64,000 bases of DNA from Diadophis punctatus similis (taxonomy: Eukaryota; Chordata; Lepidosauria; Squamata; Dipsadidae): assembly GCA_023053685.1 (NCBI GenBank), contig JALIGW010000005.1:27348001-27412000 (forward strand), written 5' to 3'. How positions within the stretch are numbered: position 1 is the stretch's first letter; the number at the start of each line of letters is the position of its first letter. Below are positions 1 to 11,156 of this stretch, in pieces. Below the pieces are notes generated by a model. The model worked only from the letters and a program-made list of their open reading frames with translations, did not search any database and was not told the origin of the DNA. A program made the position numbers and the translations under genes.

Positions 1-1423
1 CAAATAATTACTGGGGTAGGGGCAACTCATCTTTCTATTAACTCCTGTTACTCAGCAGAACATCCAGCTGTTTCAGTCCATCACCCATTCTAATTCTAAA
101 CAGCCTAAAGAGATCATACTAATATACCATAGATTAAGTTTAATGAAGTAATCTAAAGCACATAATACTCATCATTCAAAGTTTGGGTTGTTTGAATTCT
201 TTTTATATTACTTCACCCTACACGCACAATCATGTACAAAATAGAGCATTTCAGCATTATGCTGCTTAATATTGCAAGTCATCTGTACAGATAGGTAGCC
301 CCTCTTCCAAGAAATTATCCAAAACTAACTTGTAGGTGTATAATATGTATACAATGTAATATAAAATTGTTAAAATTCTCTGAAACTGATCATTAATGAT
401 TAACCCTTCAAAATCAGTTAATAAAAGTAAAGGCATATAATAAAAAGCAGAATGAAATAAAAATATTTAATCAATATTGGACCACCATAACGGTGATTCT
501 GATTCTGCCAACCTCTTATTTTTTGTCAATGGGTCAAAGTCATCTTGCAGATGTGAAGTGTTTTAAAATAAATTACAATAGGACTAATTATTAAAGATTT
601 GGAGAAATATTTCAAAAAGCGGAAGAATGAAGGCATTAATAAAATGTAGCTAGTTAGAAAAATCTGCAGAAATAGAATTGATGCTAATAAACACCTGAAT
701 AATTAATCTGTGTACAATGTAACCAACAGTTTCTTTTTAGGTGTGCCTTTTAGTAATATTGTTGCATTTCATTTTGTTTACATTCTGTTCACTGCTGAGT
801 TTGGCTGGGTTTTTGTTTTGCTGCTTTGGATAAATGGATTGTGACTTTCTTTATAATGCTGTCATGGTATTTTTACCTGTTCAACTGTGATGTGGGGTTA
901 AGAATTCAGCATTTCACTATTTGCTGAAACTGTCCTGTGACTTTTAGTCTTGATGACATTTTCTTGTAATTGACTTAATTATTATGCCACTGCTTCTGGA
1001 TTCTTGTAAATTTGTGCTGAGTGCAAAGCTTACAGATGAAGTAAAAAGCCCAAAACACAAAATCATACTTGACTTCCTTACATAAACAATAAAAAATAAT
1101 ATCCACTCGGAAATAATTTTTTAAAGGCAGTGTTGGATCAACTACAGAGTCCAACTGTGAGAATTGGCTGGATATTGACTTAGCATCAACTTTAAAATGT
1201 CATGTACTGATTTCTTTAAATTGCGTAACAGAGGGATAGTTCTCAGAATACTCTTTTTAAATGGAAAAACAAGTTACAGATACTACTCTCTTTTGTTTTG
1301 GTCGGTTATTTTCTTTCATGAACTTCTGACTTATTAGTTAAAGGGTCCAATGTTTTCATTCCTCAACCCCCTATTAAATAATTTCACAACTGACTACGAT
1401 TATCCTCTCTAAAGGCTCTAACA
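1..1423. other. AT-rich non-coding DNA
   Basis: No open frame of note, no exon-like segment and no repeat that I recognise. Composition is AT-rich and typical of vertebrate intergenic or intronic DNA. Confidence 0.6.
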
Positions 1424-1558
1424 CAGTGTTTCTCAACCTTGGCAGTTTGAAGATGTGTGGACTTCAACTCCCAGAATTCCACAGCCAGCGTTGCTGGCTG
1501 TGGAATTCTGGGAGTTGAAGTCCACACATCTTCAAACTGCCAAGGTTGAGAAACACTG
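1424..1558. mobile_element. hAT-type MITE, perfect 135-bp palindrome
   Basis: The element begins CAGTGTTTCTCAACC and ends with the reverse complement, closing on CACTG. The two arms pair over nearly their whole length around a short centre near 1490. The 8-bp direct repeat CTCTAACA lies at 1416-1423 and again at 1559-1566. The CA..TG ends and 8-bp target duplication are the hAT signature. It has no coding capacity, so it must have been moved by an autonomous hAT elsewhere. The exact arm match suggests a recent insertion. Confidence 0.9.
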
Positions 1559-1711
1559 CTCTAACAACTATCCAATCGATGTTCCATCTAGATGAGCAAT
1601 GGTGGAATTTTGAATCCAGCCACTGCTACAATTCTGACTGCTACTGATCATGTGTTTACCAATACCCATTTTCAAAAGAAATAAACTGTCAATCATATTG
1701 GAAAAGAAATA

Positions 1712-1925
1712 CATCTAGAATTAGAAAACAGAGTTGGAAGGGACCTTGGAGGTCTTCTAGTCCAACCCCCTGCTTAGGCAGGAACCACTTCAGACAAATG
1801 GTTATCCAATCTCTTCTTAAAAACTTCCAGTATTGGAGGATTTACAACTTCTGGAGGCAAGTTGTTCCACAGGTTAATTGTTCTAACTGTCAGGAAATTT
1901 CTCCTTAGTTCTAAGATGGATCCTG
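1712..1925 (-). mobile_element. CR1 LINE 3' end fragment
   Basis: Read on the minus strand this matches the 3' end seen in the other CR1 copies of the window (13.9 kb, 56.8 kb): the end of the pol frame followed by the stretch containing CTAGAAGACCTCCAAGG. Truncated at both ends and not coding. Confidence 0.75.
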
Positions 1926-2075
1926 GACAGATCCATCATAACTTTAAATGGTGGCAAAGCGGCCAGTTGTAAGTTGAGGGCTTCCTGTGTCATCCAGAAA
2001 TGGATGGGAATAGGGCTAGCTGGATGGTGGGCATATCTCAGGAGCTTTCTTAGATGCGTTTCCTTCTCCTTTCAG

Positions 2076-2155
2076 GAAATCATTGAAGATGAGCCCGAGA
2101 CCCCCTTGTCCATCGCAATTCTCCATCAAGGGATCATCACAATCACCTGCATGAG
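2076..2155 (+). CDS. candidate internal exon, gene unknown
   Basis: An 80-bp segment is preceded by a pyrimidine-rich tract ending in CAG (2073-2075) and followed by GTATGT (2156-2161), a good acceptor-donor pair. The phase-0 frame is open across it and reads EIIEDEPETPLSIAILHQG followed by about seven more residues. I do not recognise the protein. The strand is opposite to PLPP4 at the other end of the window. It could be an exon of an unrelated gene, an old pseudo-exon, or chance; no flanking exon was found to support it. Confidence 0.3.
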
Positions 2156-2254
2156 GTATGTACCTGCACCGCCCTCATCTCCTCACCAGCTAGGCAGGAA
2201 CTTGGAGTTGGACCCAATGATGGGATTTCCATGCCAAGTCCCTGTGCTCTAGAG

Positions 2255-2546
2255 CAGGGGTGTCAAACTCGATTTCATTGAGGGTTGCATCAGGGCTGTG
2301 GTTGACCTCGGGGGGGCTGGGCAAGTGTGGCCAACTGGGTGGGTGGGGCTGACTGGGTGGGTATGACCAACTGGATGGGCATGGCCAGCTTGACACCATT
2401 CCCCAAACTGCTGGCATGTTTCCAGCGAAGCCACGCTGGCCCGATTTTTCCTCTTCACATTGGGTAGACCAGGATGGCACCACAGGTTGGATCCAACCAC
2501 ATCGTAGGCCGCATCCATCCCAGGGGCCTTGAGTTTGACACCTCTG
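2255..2546. mobile_element. hAT-type MITE (CAGGGGTGTCAAACTC ends)
   Basis: Starts CAGGGGTGTCAAACTCG and ends GAGTTTGACACCTCTG, imperfect terminal inverted repeats. It is flanked by CTCTAGAG (2247-2254) and CTGTAGAG (2547-2554), a target duplication with 7 of 8 matches. The interior is G-rich with short tandem GGGTGGG-like runs. The element at 15698-15813 has the same kind of ends. Confidence 0.85.
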
Positions 2547-2847
2547 CTGTAGAGCATGCATTGAGTTAGCAGGTCGACCCCAAAATTTGGAAGGGAGAAG
2601 AATTTGCACGCTGGCAATCTGGACAGTTCAGATCTGGGGAATTAGGTGAGCATGCTTCTTTAATTGTGAGGGGTCCTTGGTTTTCTCTCAGTGTGGTGGT
2701 TTTCTTGCAGACATTTCATGACCCAACTACGGTAGGTAACATCATCAGTGCTAGAAGGAAGTGGGGTTTCCTTCTCTTATTATATACTAGTGTCTTACTT
2801 TGTCAGGATAGGTACGATTGTTTCTGGTGATCTGGTCTAGTAGATTG

Positions 2848-3563
<716 letters not shown>

Positions 3564-3633
3564 ATCATCTTGTACCTGACATATAATCAGATGTATGTGT
3601 GTATTATACAGCACACATACATACACACACACA

Positions 3634-3885
3634 CTGTTGAATTTATCACATACATAAACAGAGAGAGTCAGTTTAGTATAGTAATTAAGGTTCTGGCCTA
3701 GAAACCAACAGACCATAATTCCATACAGACCATAACTTATACAGCACACATACATACACACATGTATATTATACAGAACACACACACACACACACACACA
3801 CTGTTGAATTTATCACATACATAAACAGAGAGAGTCAGTTTAGTATAGTAATTAAGGTTCTGGCCTAGAAACCAACAGACCATAA
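3634..3885. repeat. local tandem duplication, 167-bp period
   Basis: An 85-bp segment at 3634-3718 recurs without visible change at 3801-3885; both copies follow a (CA)n run. The duplicated piece includes the 5' head of the SINE at 3820-3957, so the first copy is a headless extra fragment. Slippage or unequal exchange between the CA runs is the likely cause. Confidence 0.9.
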
Positions 3886-3957
3886 CTCCTGGTGCTGCTT
3901 ATGGCATGAAATCTGACTGGGTTGCTTTGGGCCAATCATTCTCTCTCAGTCCAATTC
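3820..3957 (+). mobile_element. tRNA-headed SINE, 5' part
   Basis: TAGTATAGTAATTAAGGTTC resembles an A box and the following CTGG..CAGACCATAACTCC a decayed B box. The body then runs through GGCCAATCATTCTCTCTCAG, a motif of squamate (Sauria-type) SINEs as I remember them. It ends where the LINE tail begins. The family name is inferred from motifs only. Confidence 0.55.
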
Positions 3958-4620
3958 AATGAGTTTAATTTAATTTAATTGAACATTCTTATAGGCCGCC
4001 CAACTCCCGTAGGACTCAGGGCGGCGTACAATACAGAAAAGAACAATTCATAAAAACAGTATTAAAAACAACATAATGACAACAATTAAAAATTATAAAA
4101 GATTAAAAACCATCCATCATTCATACCAGGGGGGAGACCAGAGATGTTCCATTGGTCTCACTTTCACCCCGCCTGCCAGAAAAGCCATGTTTTTATTGCT
4201 TTGCGGAAGGCCAGCAGGGTGGGGATAGTCCTGATCTCTGGGGGCAGTTGATTCCAGAGGGACGGAACTCCCACAGAGAAGGCTCTCCCTCACGGCCCCG
4301 CCAACTGGCATTGCTTGGTCAACGGGACCTTGAGCAGACCAACTCTGTGGGACCTAACCAGTCATAGGGAGGTATGCAGTAGGATGCGGTCCCTGAGGTA
4401 ACCTGGTCCTGAGCCATGTAGGGCTTTAAAGGTCAAAACCAACACCTTAAATTGTGTCCTGAGACTAATGGGCAACCAATGCAGCTGGCAGAGAATGGGT
4501 GTTACGTGGGTGTATCTAGGAACACTCACCACGGCTCGCGCAGCTGCATTTTGTACCAATTGCAGTCTCCGGATACTCTTTGAGGGTAGCCCCATGTAGA
4601 GTGCATTACAGTAGTTGTGG
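3958..4620 (-). mobile_element. L2/CR1-group LINE 3' end
   Basis: On the minus strand an open frame of 77 residues (4362-4595) contains SIRRLQLVQNAAARAVV and LHWLPI, the C-terminal end of a CR1/L2-clade pol. It is followed by a 3' UTR whose end carries the motif GCCGCCCTGAGTCC and a TTTAA-type tail at 3963-3982. It belongs to the same family as 34184-35232, with several substitutions and a stop. 5'-truncated, as usual for LINE copies. Confidence 0.8.
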
Positions 4621-4841
4621 TGAGGAAAATAGGAGGAGGAGGAAAGTGTATTAGATATGTTTGCTACCTTGAATTACTTATAAAAAAAATAAGCTGGGAT
4701 AAAAATCTAATAAGCAGATTGCTTGAGTAAAATAAATTAATTGTTGGTAGTAATAAACAACTAATAAATTAGTTGTTACTAGTAATTTATTTCACAGTAT
4801 CCTATTTATTTAATTACAGTAATGTATTTATTGGTATAGCC

Positions 4842-5118
4842 CAGGGGTGGGTTCTAACTTACCTCACCACTGGTTCGCTTCTCCCGCGCCGCGTGGCCGT
4901 GCCACATGGGCGCACACATGTGCGTGCCTGTGCAGTGCCAAAAACTCTGCTTCTGTGCATGCACAGAAGCAAAAATTAGCTTATGCGCATGTACTGAAGT
5001 AAAAAAACAAGATGGCGGCGCCCACGGACCAGCACCGACAGAACCGGCTCCATGACATCACCACTGGTTTATTAATGGTTCTAAAGAACTGGTTAGAACC
5101 GGTAGGAACCCACCTCTG
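4842..5118. mobile_element. hAT-type MITE (CAGGGGTGGGTTC ends)
   Basis: Begins CAGGGGTGGGTTCTAACTTA and ends TAGGAACCCACCTCTG. Flanks GTATAGCC (4834-4841) and GCATAGCC (5119-5126) form an 8-bp target duplication with one mismatch. The interior holds AAGATGGCGGC near 5010, a YY1-type motif, and paired CATGCAC/GTGCATG hairpins. Elements at 39869-40175, 40757-40938 and 42950-43320 have related ends. Confidence 0.9.
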
Positions 5119-5204
5119 GCATAGCCTGGTATTCCATCATGTCAGGTATAAATCCATTCCAGAACCATAAATTGAATTGAATTTCCTATTCAGCCTTTAT
5201 GTTA

Positions 5205-5600
5205 ATATTCTAGATTCATCGAGCTACCCTCTGGAAAACCAGACTGGCAAATGGCACAAATACTATGATTCTTGAAATACCAGGATGCTCAAATATAGCT
5301 TTATGTCTAACAATGATAGTTCTTGCTGTTTTATCATAAAGATACAAAACTTCAGTGGCTTTGGAAAAATAATCAGTTGCAAAATGAAAATAAGCCAAAT
5401 GATTAAAAAAAATCTATGCCAAATATTTCCTATGGGAATGCAGGAAGATCTTATGATTTAATAGGCTTTTTTTATTTCTAGAGGCATTCTGAGCACATAC
5501 AAAACAATTACCAACCATCCTTTCTGTTTCAGCAAACTTGTCAGGCCAATGCATTTTACTTTTTTTGCCCTAGCTATAATCCTATGAATATCTTAATGAG
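5205..5600 (-). pseudogene. Ty3/Gypsy-like integrase fragment
   Basis: Minus-strand translation gives CFVCAQNAS (zinc-binding CxxC side) near 5490-5530, then, after frame breaks, ATDYFSKATEV with DKTA and FEHPGI (5216-5398). These are hallmarks of the integrase core of Ty3/Gypsy elements, where the D of ATDYF is the first catalytic aspartate position. Stops and frameshifts separate the two parts and the rest of the core is missing. No LTRs were found around it. Confidence 0.65.
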
Positions 5601-5870
5601 ACTCATGAAGCTGAGAAAGAAATAACTACTTTATCCTCCGGAAAGGGAATCCATCCTGACAATGTAACAAATCTTTTACAGACCAAAGAGGTTTTGCGAC
5701 AAAAGAAATATCTGTAGCCATTCATTTTTTACAAGTGTCATTAACAACTAGGAGTCCTTCTCTAAACTGCATGTATGGTAGCTTTTCCACTTGGATCTGT
5801 AGATAATTTTCTAAATTATCGCGATGCTTAATTAGCAGAGCAATTGTAGAAAAATTGGGGATTCACACTA

Positions 5871-6230
5871 GAGCCCTGGCCAACCCCATCTGGTCCAACA
5901 AGTAGATGGAACGCTAATTGGGGGTCCCCTGCCACGCACATCACCGAACTAGTAGACCTGCAAATAGGGCATCATCATGAACTCATCAGGTTCATTGTCG
6001 CACCAAGAATGTCAGAGGCAATCATCATAGGACTTGTGTGGCTGGACAAATGGACCCCCACCATAAAGTGGGAAGATGGCTACTGAAAGATAACCATAGG
6101 CATCGGGCCCCCAAGTTACCAAAAACCAGCCGGGAGGAAACCAAAAACCTCAACCCAAACCAGCCCCAGCCGGCCGCTCCCGCAGTCGAAACTAAACTCC
6201 CAGGCACCCCACAGGTGCTGATAGAATACT
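5871..6230 (+). pseudogene. Ty3/Gypsy-like protease-region fragment
   Basis: A plus-strand frame at about 5941-6081 reads HHHELIRFIVAPRMSEAI, then IIGLVWLDKWTPTI, which matches the stretch after the retropepsin active site in Sushi-type Gypsy elements (the general pattern is I.LG..WL....P.I.W). It ends in a stop after WEDGY. The downstream part is proline-rich and out of frame. It lies on the opposite strand to the integrase fragment at 5205-5600, so the two are not one simple element. Confidence 0.55.
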
Positions 6231-6240
6231 GATAGAATAC

Positions 6241-6422
6241 AGGGATCCCCAACCCCCAGTCTGTGAACCAGCACTGGGCCATGGCATGCTAGAAACCGGG
6301 CCGCGCAAATAATGTGAAGCACTATACATGGAATGCAGGCAGCACACGAAACCACACCCCTTTTAGTCTGTGGAAAAACCTCTCTTCACAGAGGAGGTGC
6401 CCAAAAGGTTGGGGGACCACTG
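6241..6422. mobile_element. hAT-like MITE (CAGGGATCCCCAACC ends)
   Basis: Starts CAGGGATCCCCAACCCC and ends GGTTGGGGGACCACTG, matching terminal inverted repeats of hAT type. No clear 8-bp target duplication is visible, so one flank may have changed: the left flank carries a small duplication of GATAGAATAC. Confidence 0.65.
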
Positions 6423-6426
6423 CATG

Positions 6427-6811
6427 TACAGGTAGCCCTTGACTTACAACCGCAATTGACCCCAAATTTTCTGTTGCTAAGCGAGACAGTTGTTAAGTGA
6501 GTTTTGGCCCATTTTAGAACCATTCTTGCCAAAGTTGTTAAGTGAATCACTGCAGTTAAGTTAGTAACACAGTAAAGTGAATCTGGCTTCCCCATTGACT
6601 TTGTTTGTCAGAAGCTCACAAAGCCCACCTGACCCTGGAATATTGCAACCATCATAAATATGAACCAGTTGTCAAACATCCCAATCTTTGCTCACGTAAC
6701 CATGGGGATACTGCAACGGGGGTGAAAAACAGTCATAAGTCACTTTTTTCAATGCTGTTGTAACTTCAAACAGTCACTAAACCAATGTTTGTAAGTTGAG
6801 CACTATCTGTA
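6427..6811. mobile_element. MITE of the TACAGGTAG family, copy 1
   Basis: Left end TACAGGTAGCCCTTGACTTA and right end GTAAGTTGAGCACTATCTGTA form imperfect terminal inverted repeats. The interior repeats the theme of TTGTTAAGTGA and AGTGAATCACTGC. Related copies are at 7622-7920, 16364-16762, 36413-36830 and 56059-56688. No coding capacity; superfamily not determined. Confidence 0.75.
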
Positions 6812-7152
6812 TTACTCTTTCCCCTTCACATGCATCATAATGAAGGAGGATCTAAATAATGTGCCATCAAAATACTGCATTTTATCTAGCATATACACTG
6901 CAATAAGTTGGTAGCTCTGCAGTTGGAAAAGCATAGGTTGTAACTGAGTAGGGCACAAGTAGATTTACTGTATTTAAAAATTGCTTCCAAGTGCTCATGA
7001 TCAATTTCAGCTAAAAGAACTTGGCAAAATACATCATCACGGAACGTCCTCAAATGTTGTCTCTTTCCCTTTCAAAATTTGTTCATGCTGTTCAGGGTAT
7101 CTGCATTTAATGTATCATCTAATACAATAAAACCTTTTATACAATCAAAAAT

Positions 7153-7318
<166 letters not shown>

Positions 7319-7621
7319 GGCACATCTACATTGGAAGATTAAAGTTGAAAAAGTAAATGATTAAATCCATATCACTCTGGGATGCATTAAATGTGCATAA
7401 GCATAGTGAAATTATTGCATGAAAGTTTCAGCTCTGTTTACTGTGCCAACTGATGAATCAAAGCTTCACATGCTGTTTCACCCAATATTGAAAGAGAAGA
7501 AATTCCTGCCACATAAAACAATAATTTGGTTGAAATGATGAAGAAATTTTCATTTCACTGAAGTACAATCTGATTTTAAAAAACAATTTTTGTACATATC
7601 TTAAAGCTCATAGAAACAGAC

Positions 7622-7920
7622 TAGATAGGGATAGTCCTAGAATTACAACCATTCTTTTAGTAACCATTCAAAGTTAAAACAGCCCTGAGAAAGGTGACTT
7701 TTGACTGTCATTCCTCACACTACAATTCCTCACACTTGCAGTGTCCTCGTGGTCCTGTGATTGCGATTTGGTCCCTTGGCAACTGTCACACATTTATGAT
7801 GATTGCAGCATCTCACAGTCACTTGATCTCCATTTGTGACCTTTCAGTCAACTTCTGACCAAAAAAAAAACAGTGTGGAAGCCAGCAAAGAAGGTCACAA
7901 GGTCATGCTTAGCAAATGTA
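7622..7920. mobile_element. MITE of the TACAGGTAG family, copy 2 (degenerate)
   Basis: The left side reads ATAGTCCTAGAATTACAACC and continues with TAGTAACCATTCAAAGTTA, as in the other copies. The right side with CCAGCAAAGAAGGTCA and GCTTAGCAAATG is decayed. Boundaries are approximate. Confidence 0.55.
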
Positions 7921-8071
7921 CTATTTGACAAAGAATGTTCCAGTCTCAGTTGTGGTCAAAAGTCAAGAACTTGTATTTGTATTTAGAAAGAAGGGAAAGA
8001 AATGAAAATCTGCATTTCCTCCTCATTATTTCTCTTCATTACTTCCTTACTTCCAAGTTCTGCTAAACATA

Positions 8072-8295
8072 TAGCAATAGCACATAGACTTATATACCGC
8101 TTCATAGTGCTTTACAGATCTCTCTAAGCGGTTTACAGAGTCAGCATATTGCTCCAACAATCTGATTCTTCATTTTAATAACCTTGGAAGGATAGAAGGC
8201 TGAGTCAATCTTAAGCAGTCAGGATTGAACTCCTGGCTGTGGGCAGACTTAGCCTGCAATACTGCATTCTAACTACTGCGCCACCATGGCCATAT
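8072..8295 (-). mobile_element. snake-type tRNA SINE, copy A
   Basis: On the minus strand the head near 8290 reads ATGGTGGCGCAGTAGTTAGA (A-box-like), then GAGTTCAATCCTG (B-box-like), and the body ends in GCGGTATATAAGTCTATGTG followed by a short CTATTG-type tail. Copies at 9353-9570 and 56197-56428 share this layout. Sequence is diverged, so this is an old copy. Confidence 0.8.
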
Positions 8296-9352
8296 GGGCT
8301 AAGTGAGAAAACAACATGGTTCATCTTTCTGGCCGGTTGCATTGTATATTAGTGATCACCTCTAAATATGCTTAGATGCACACTCCATGATTAATCTTTA
8401 AGCTTAACTATGTCCTTTCTACATAGTGTATTCTAAGACAGAGGGATGCTGCAGCATTTAACAAGGGTTAGCTTATAGATAGCTTGCATATGTGCTAATG
8501 TGTAACACTGACATTTCCAGGACAGAATTCATTTTACAAATCTTTTCTGTGCCGATAGTCTGTACGATGCTCTGTATTTCAGCTGAAGAGTATTGTTTAC
8601 TCTTGAAGCAAACATTTTGTTTTCCCCAAACACCACTTATCCTAGATGCTTGCCAAAGGCAATGATATTATTCGTTCTTTCCTACATCTTCTCATGGATC
8701 CTGTTTATCATCAATATTGGGGAAACATCGTTTAAGGTTCATTACATGGCGTATCAATCTATTCAGGTATGTGTGTCTGTGTGCAGGTGTTTGTGAGACT
8801 ATTTTGTGTGTGCGTGTACTGAGAAAGAGGGTGTACTGTAGCTGAACTTCCTTAATTAACTGAGCAGCTTATATTTTAAGAAAAAACAATGTCAGAGTCA
8901 GGTGTTATAGAATTCTTAGTGATCTCTCAGTGTCTTCCCAGATTTCTTTTTTCTTGGAATTCGGTCATTCCCACAACTGCCCAAAGGAAAAGGGGGAAAG
9001 AAAATGCAGTTAAACAGAATTGGCTGGCAGTATGCTCGGAGGCACTCACCTTCTGCGCCAATCAAAGGGGATGACCATAGCAATAACACAATGGCATATG
9101 GAAGAACAGCAGAGCTAGTGATTCCTGATAGTTAGCAATAGGCTCTTTTATGAAGAATTGAGCTTGACAAGCACTGCAAAGAAGCCAACCACAATGCTGG
9201 TCCTGCACATAGTTAATTCTGTTAACTACTATGGTCCATCACAGTTCCAAGCTACAAATCAAGCAATTAATGTATAAATAAGAATACCTATACATCCAAT
9301 CAACCACATCTGCCTAGACATGAAAACAGCAGGTTGGTGTCCATTATAAAAA
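8296..9352. other. unique non-coding DNA
   Basis: No recognised repeat. A weak exon-like stretch at 8653-8766 ends at GTATGT, and one of its frames is open and hydrophobic, but nothing supports it as a gene. Confidence 0.5.
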
Positions 9353-9570
9353 TAGCAATAGCACTTAGACTTATATACCGCTTCACAGTGCTTTACAGCC
9401 CCCTCTAAGCAGTTCACAGAGTCAACATATTGCCCCCAACAATCTGGGTCCTCATTTTATCAACCTCGGAAGAATGAAATGATGAGTCAACCCTGAGCCA
9501 CTCAGGATCGAACTCCTGGAGTGAGCAGCTAGTTAGCCTGAAGTACTGCCTTCTAACCACTGCGCCAAAT
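9353..9570 (-). mobile_element. snake-type tRNA SINE, copy B
   Basis: Same family and orientation as copy A: on the minus strand TTGGCGCAGTGGTTAGAAGG, then GAGTTCGATCCTGAG (a good B box), then the body ending in GCGGTATATAAGTCTAAGTG and CTATTGCTATT. Its tRNA-like promoter boxes are better kept than in copy A. Confidence 0.85.
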
Positions 9571-10029
9571 GTCCAGAATTCCAAAATAAAATCAAAGTGG
9601 GAGGAAAGAAAAATATTGATATCAGAAATATCCAATACAAATCTGACTTCAAGCATTATCCAGAGAACAGGGAAAAAATAGTCTTCAATTAGACATTGGA
9701 CGGAGCAAAATCAATGAGATATATTTCTGTTTAATTGTTGCAATCATTTATTGATTTGCACATCCACGTAAAAAGACACCATATATTAATTTAATTTAAA
9801 AATGGGCCCTATATAGTACAGTACTTCTTTTTCTCTAATGCATGTGACCCTCCAAATAAAGAGGCAAAAATCCCAAAATCAATAAATGCTGCAGCCCCAC
9901 TAATGTTGTCCAAAATCTATGTGTCATGTCATAAACAAGAATGTGATGATAAGCTGAATCTATAAGCTGTTCTTTTTTGGACCATGTATTTATATAACAG
10001 CAGCATGTTCAGAAATCTAAAACAGCCTA
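9571..10029. other. AT-rich non-coding DNA
   Basis: I see no gene or repeat here. Confidence 0.5.
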
Positions 10030-10362
10030 ATGTCAGCCCCACCTTGGGGCTGCCATTCAGGCGGAGGGAACTGGCGATAGGGAATGGACGATAGGGAATA
10101 GACCAATAAACTTAGCTGCTAGTTTCTTACATGATATCTTTAACTTCAGGTATTTCGTAGAGAGTTACACCTTCTGTCTTACTGTAAAAAGGGTTTGGGG
10201 TCTCCTCTTCCTATCTGCGTGTAGTTTGTATTTCCGCATAGGTGTTGCTAATGCGTCTCGAACATTGAGCCATACCTTTTCCATCAGCTCTTTTCCATTA
10301 GGCGCTTTTAAACTAGCGCCTAAGTTTATTGGTCCATACACCCCATCATGGTGCAGTTGCAA
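10030..10362 (-). pseudogene. Gypsy-like integrase C-terminal fragment
   Basis: A 65-residue open frame at 10165-10362 contains WLNVRDALATPMRKYKLHAD followed by RKRR and FTVRQKV. This resembles the C-terminal part of retroelement integrases (the pattern ..KYADR.R....F.VGD.VWL). It starts and stops without the core domain. The DNA to the left up to about 10030 may be the linked 3' part of the same element. Confidence 0.5.
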
Positions 10363-11148
10363 CTCCCACCATTATTAGGAAAGACACACCCAGTGTTTCA
10401 TGTTAGTTTATTACATCCTGTCCATACATCACAGTGACCATCATTCATGTAATGATGGTTGGTGAGTGCCAGGAGTTGGAGAAGTAAACAACTTCAATTG
10501 CAAACACAATTGTTTTGAGTTTTTCTTCCAACAACTTCCTGGAACCTGACTCCTAATATACTGTGTATTTGCAACTGAGCACAATATTTCTGAAATATTT
10601 AAACTATTATCCTAATATAAAAAGTATGCAAGCCAAGCCTAGTTTCCTCAAAGGATGACTACAGCCCTAAGCCATATTACTGTCTCAGCAGTTTATTGCA
10701 CCATAAGGAAGAAACGGTAATTGTGAGCTGTACGATATAATTCCTAGTTGTCTTTTTTTATTATTATCTTTACTGGGTAATATTTTTTTTTCAGATTGAA
10801 GCAGAACATCATCTATAAAATGGCTTCTATCTAAATTTTGCTGACGGGTTCTAGATCGTTTACTTTTTCCACTGATCCCCCAAAGTTTTCACTGTTTGTC
10901 AAAATTAAAGTATGTACATATTTTATATAATGAGATAGAGGGATTATTTGCAGAGTAACAGCCAGCGCAGAGCAAAAATGGGCCATTTCCATTGAGGCCA
11001 ATAACTGGCAAGATTTAAAAATTTTTTACTTGGCACTGCCTAGGAAAAAAAGAACAAAAAAGTTAGGCATGATATTGTTATCTGCAGTTACATTGGAGTC
11101 TAATACAAGAAAATACTTTGGAAACTGAAAGGATTTTTAATAGCAGTT
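10363..11148. other. AT-rich non-coding DNA
   Basis: No gene and no repeat that I recognise. Confidence 0.5.
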
Positions 11149-11156
11149 TGTAACAT

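Noticed and set aside
8653..8766. Exon-like stretch ending at CAG|GTATGT with a hydrophobic frame
   Set aside because: The acceptor is weak, another frame fits just as well, and no homology is recognised.
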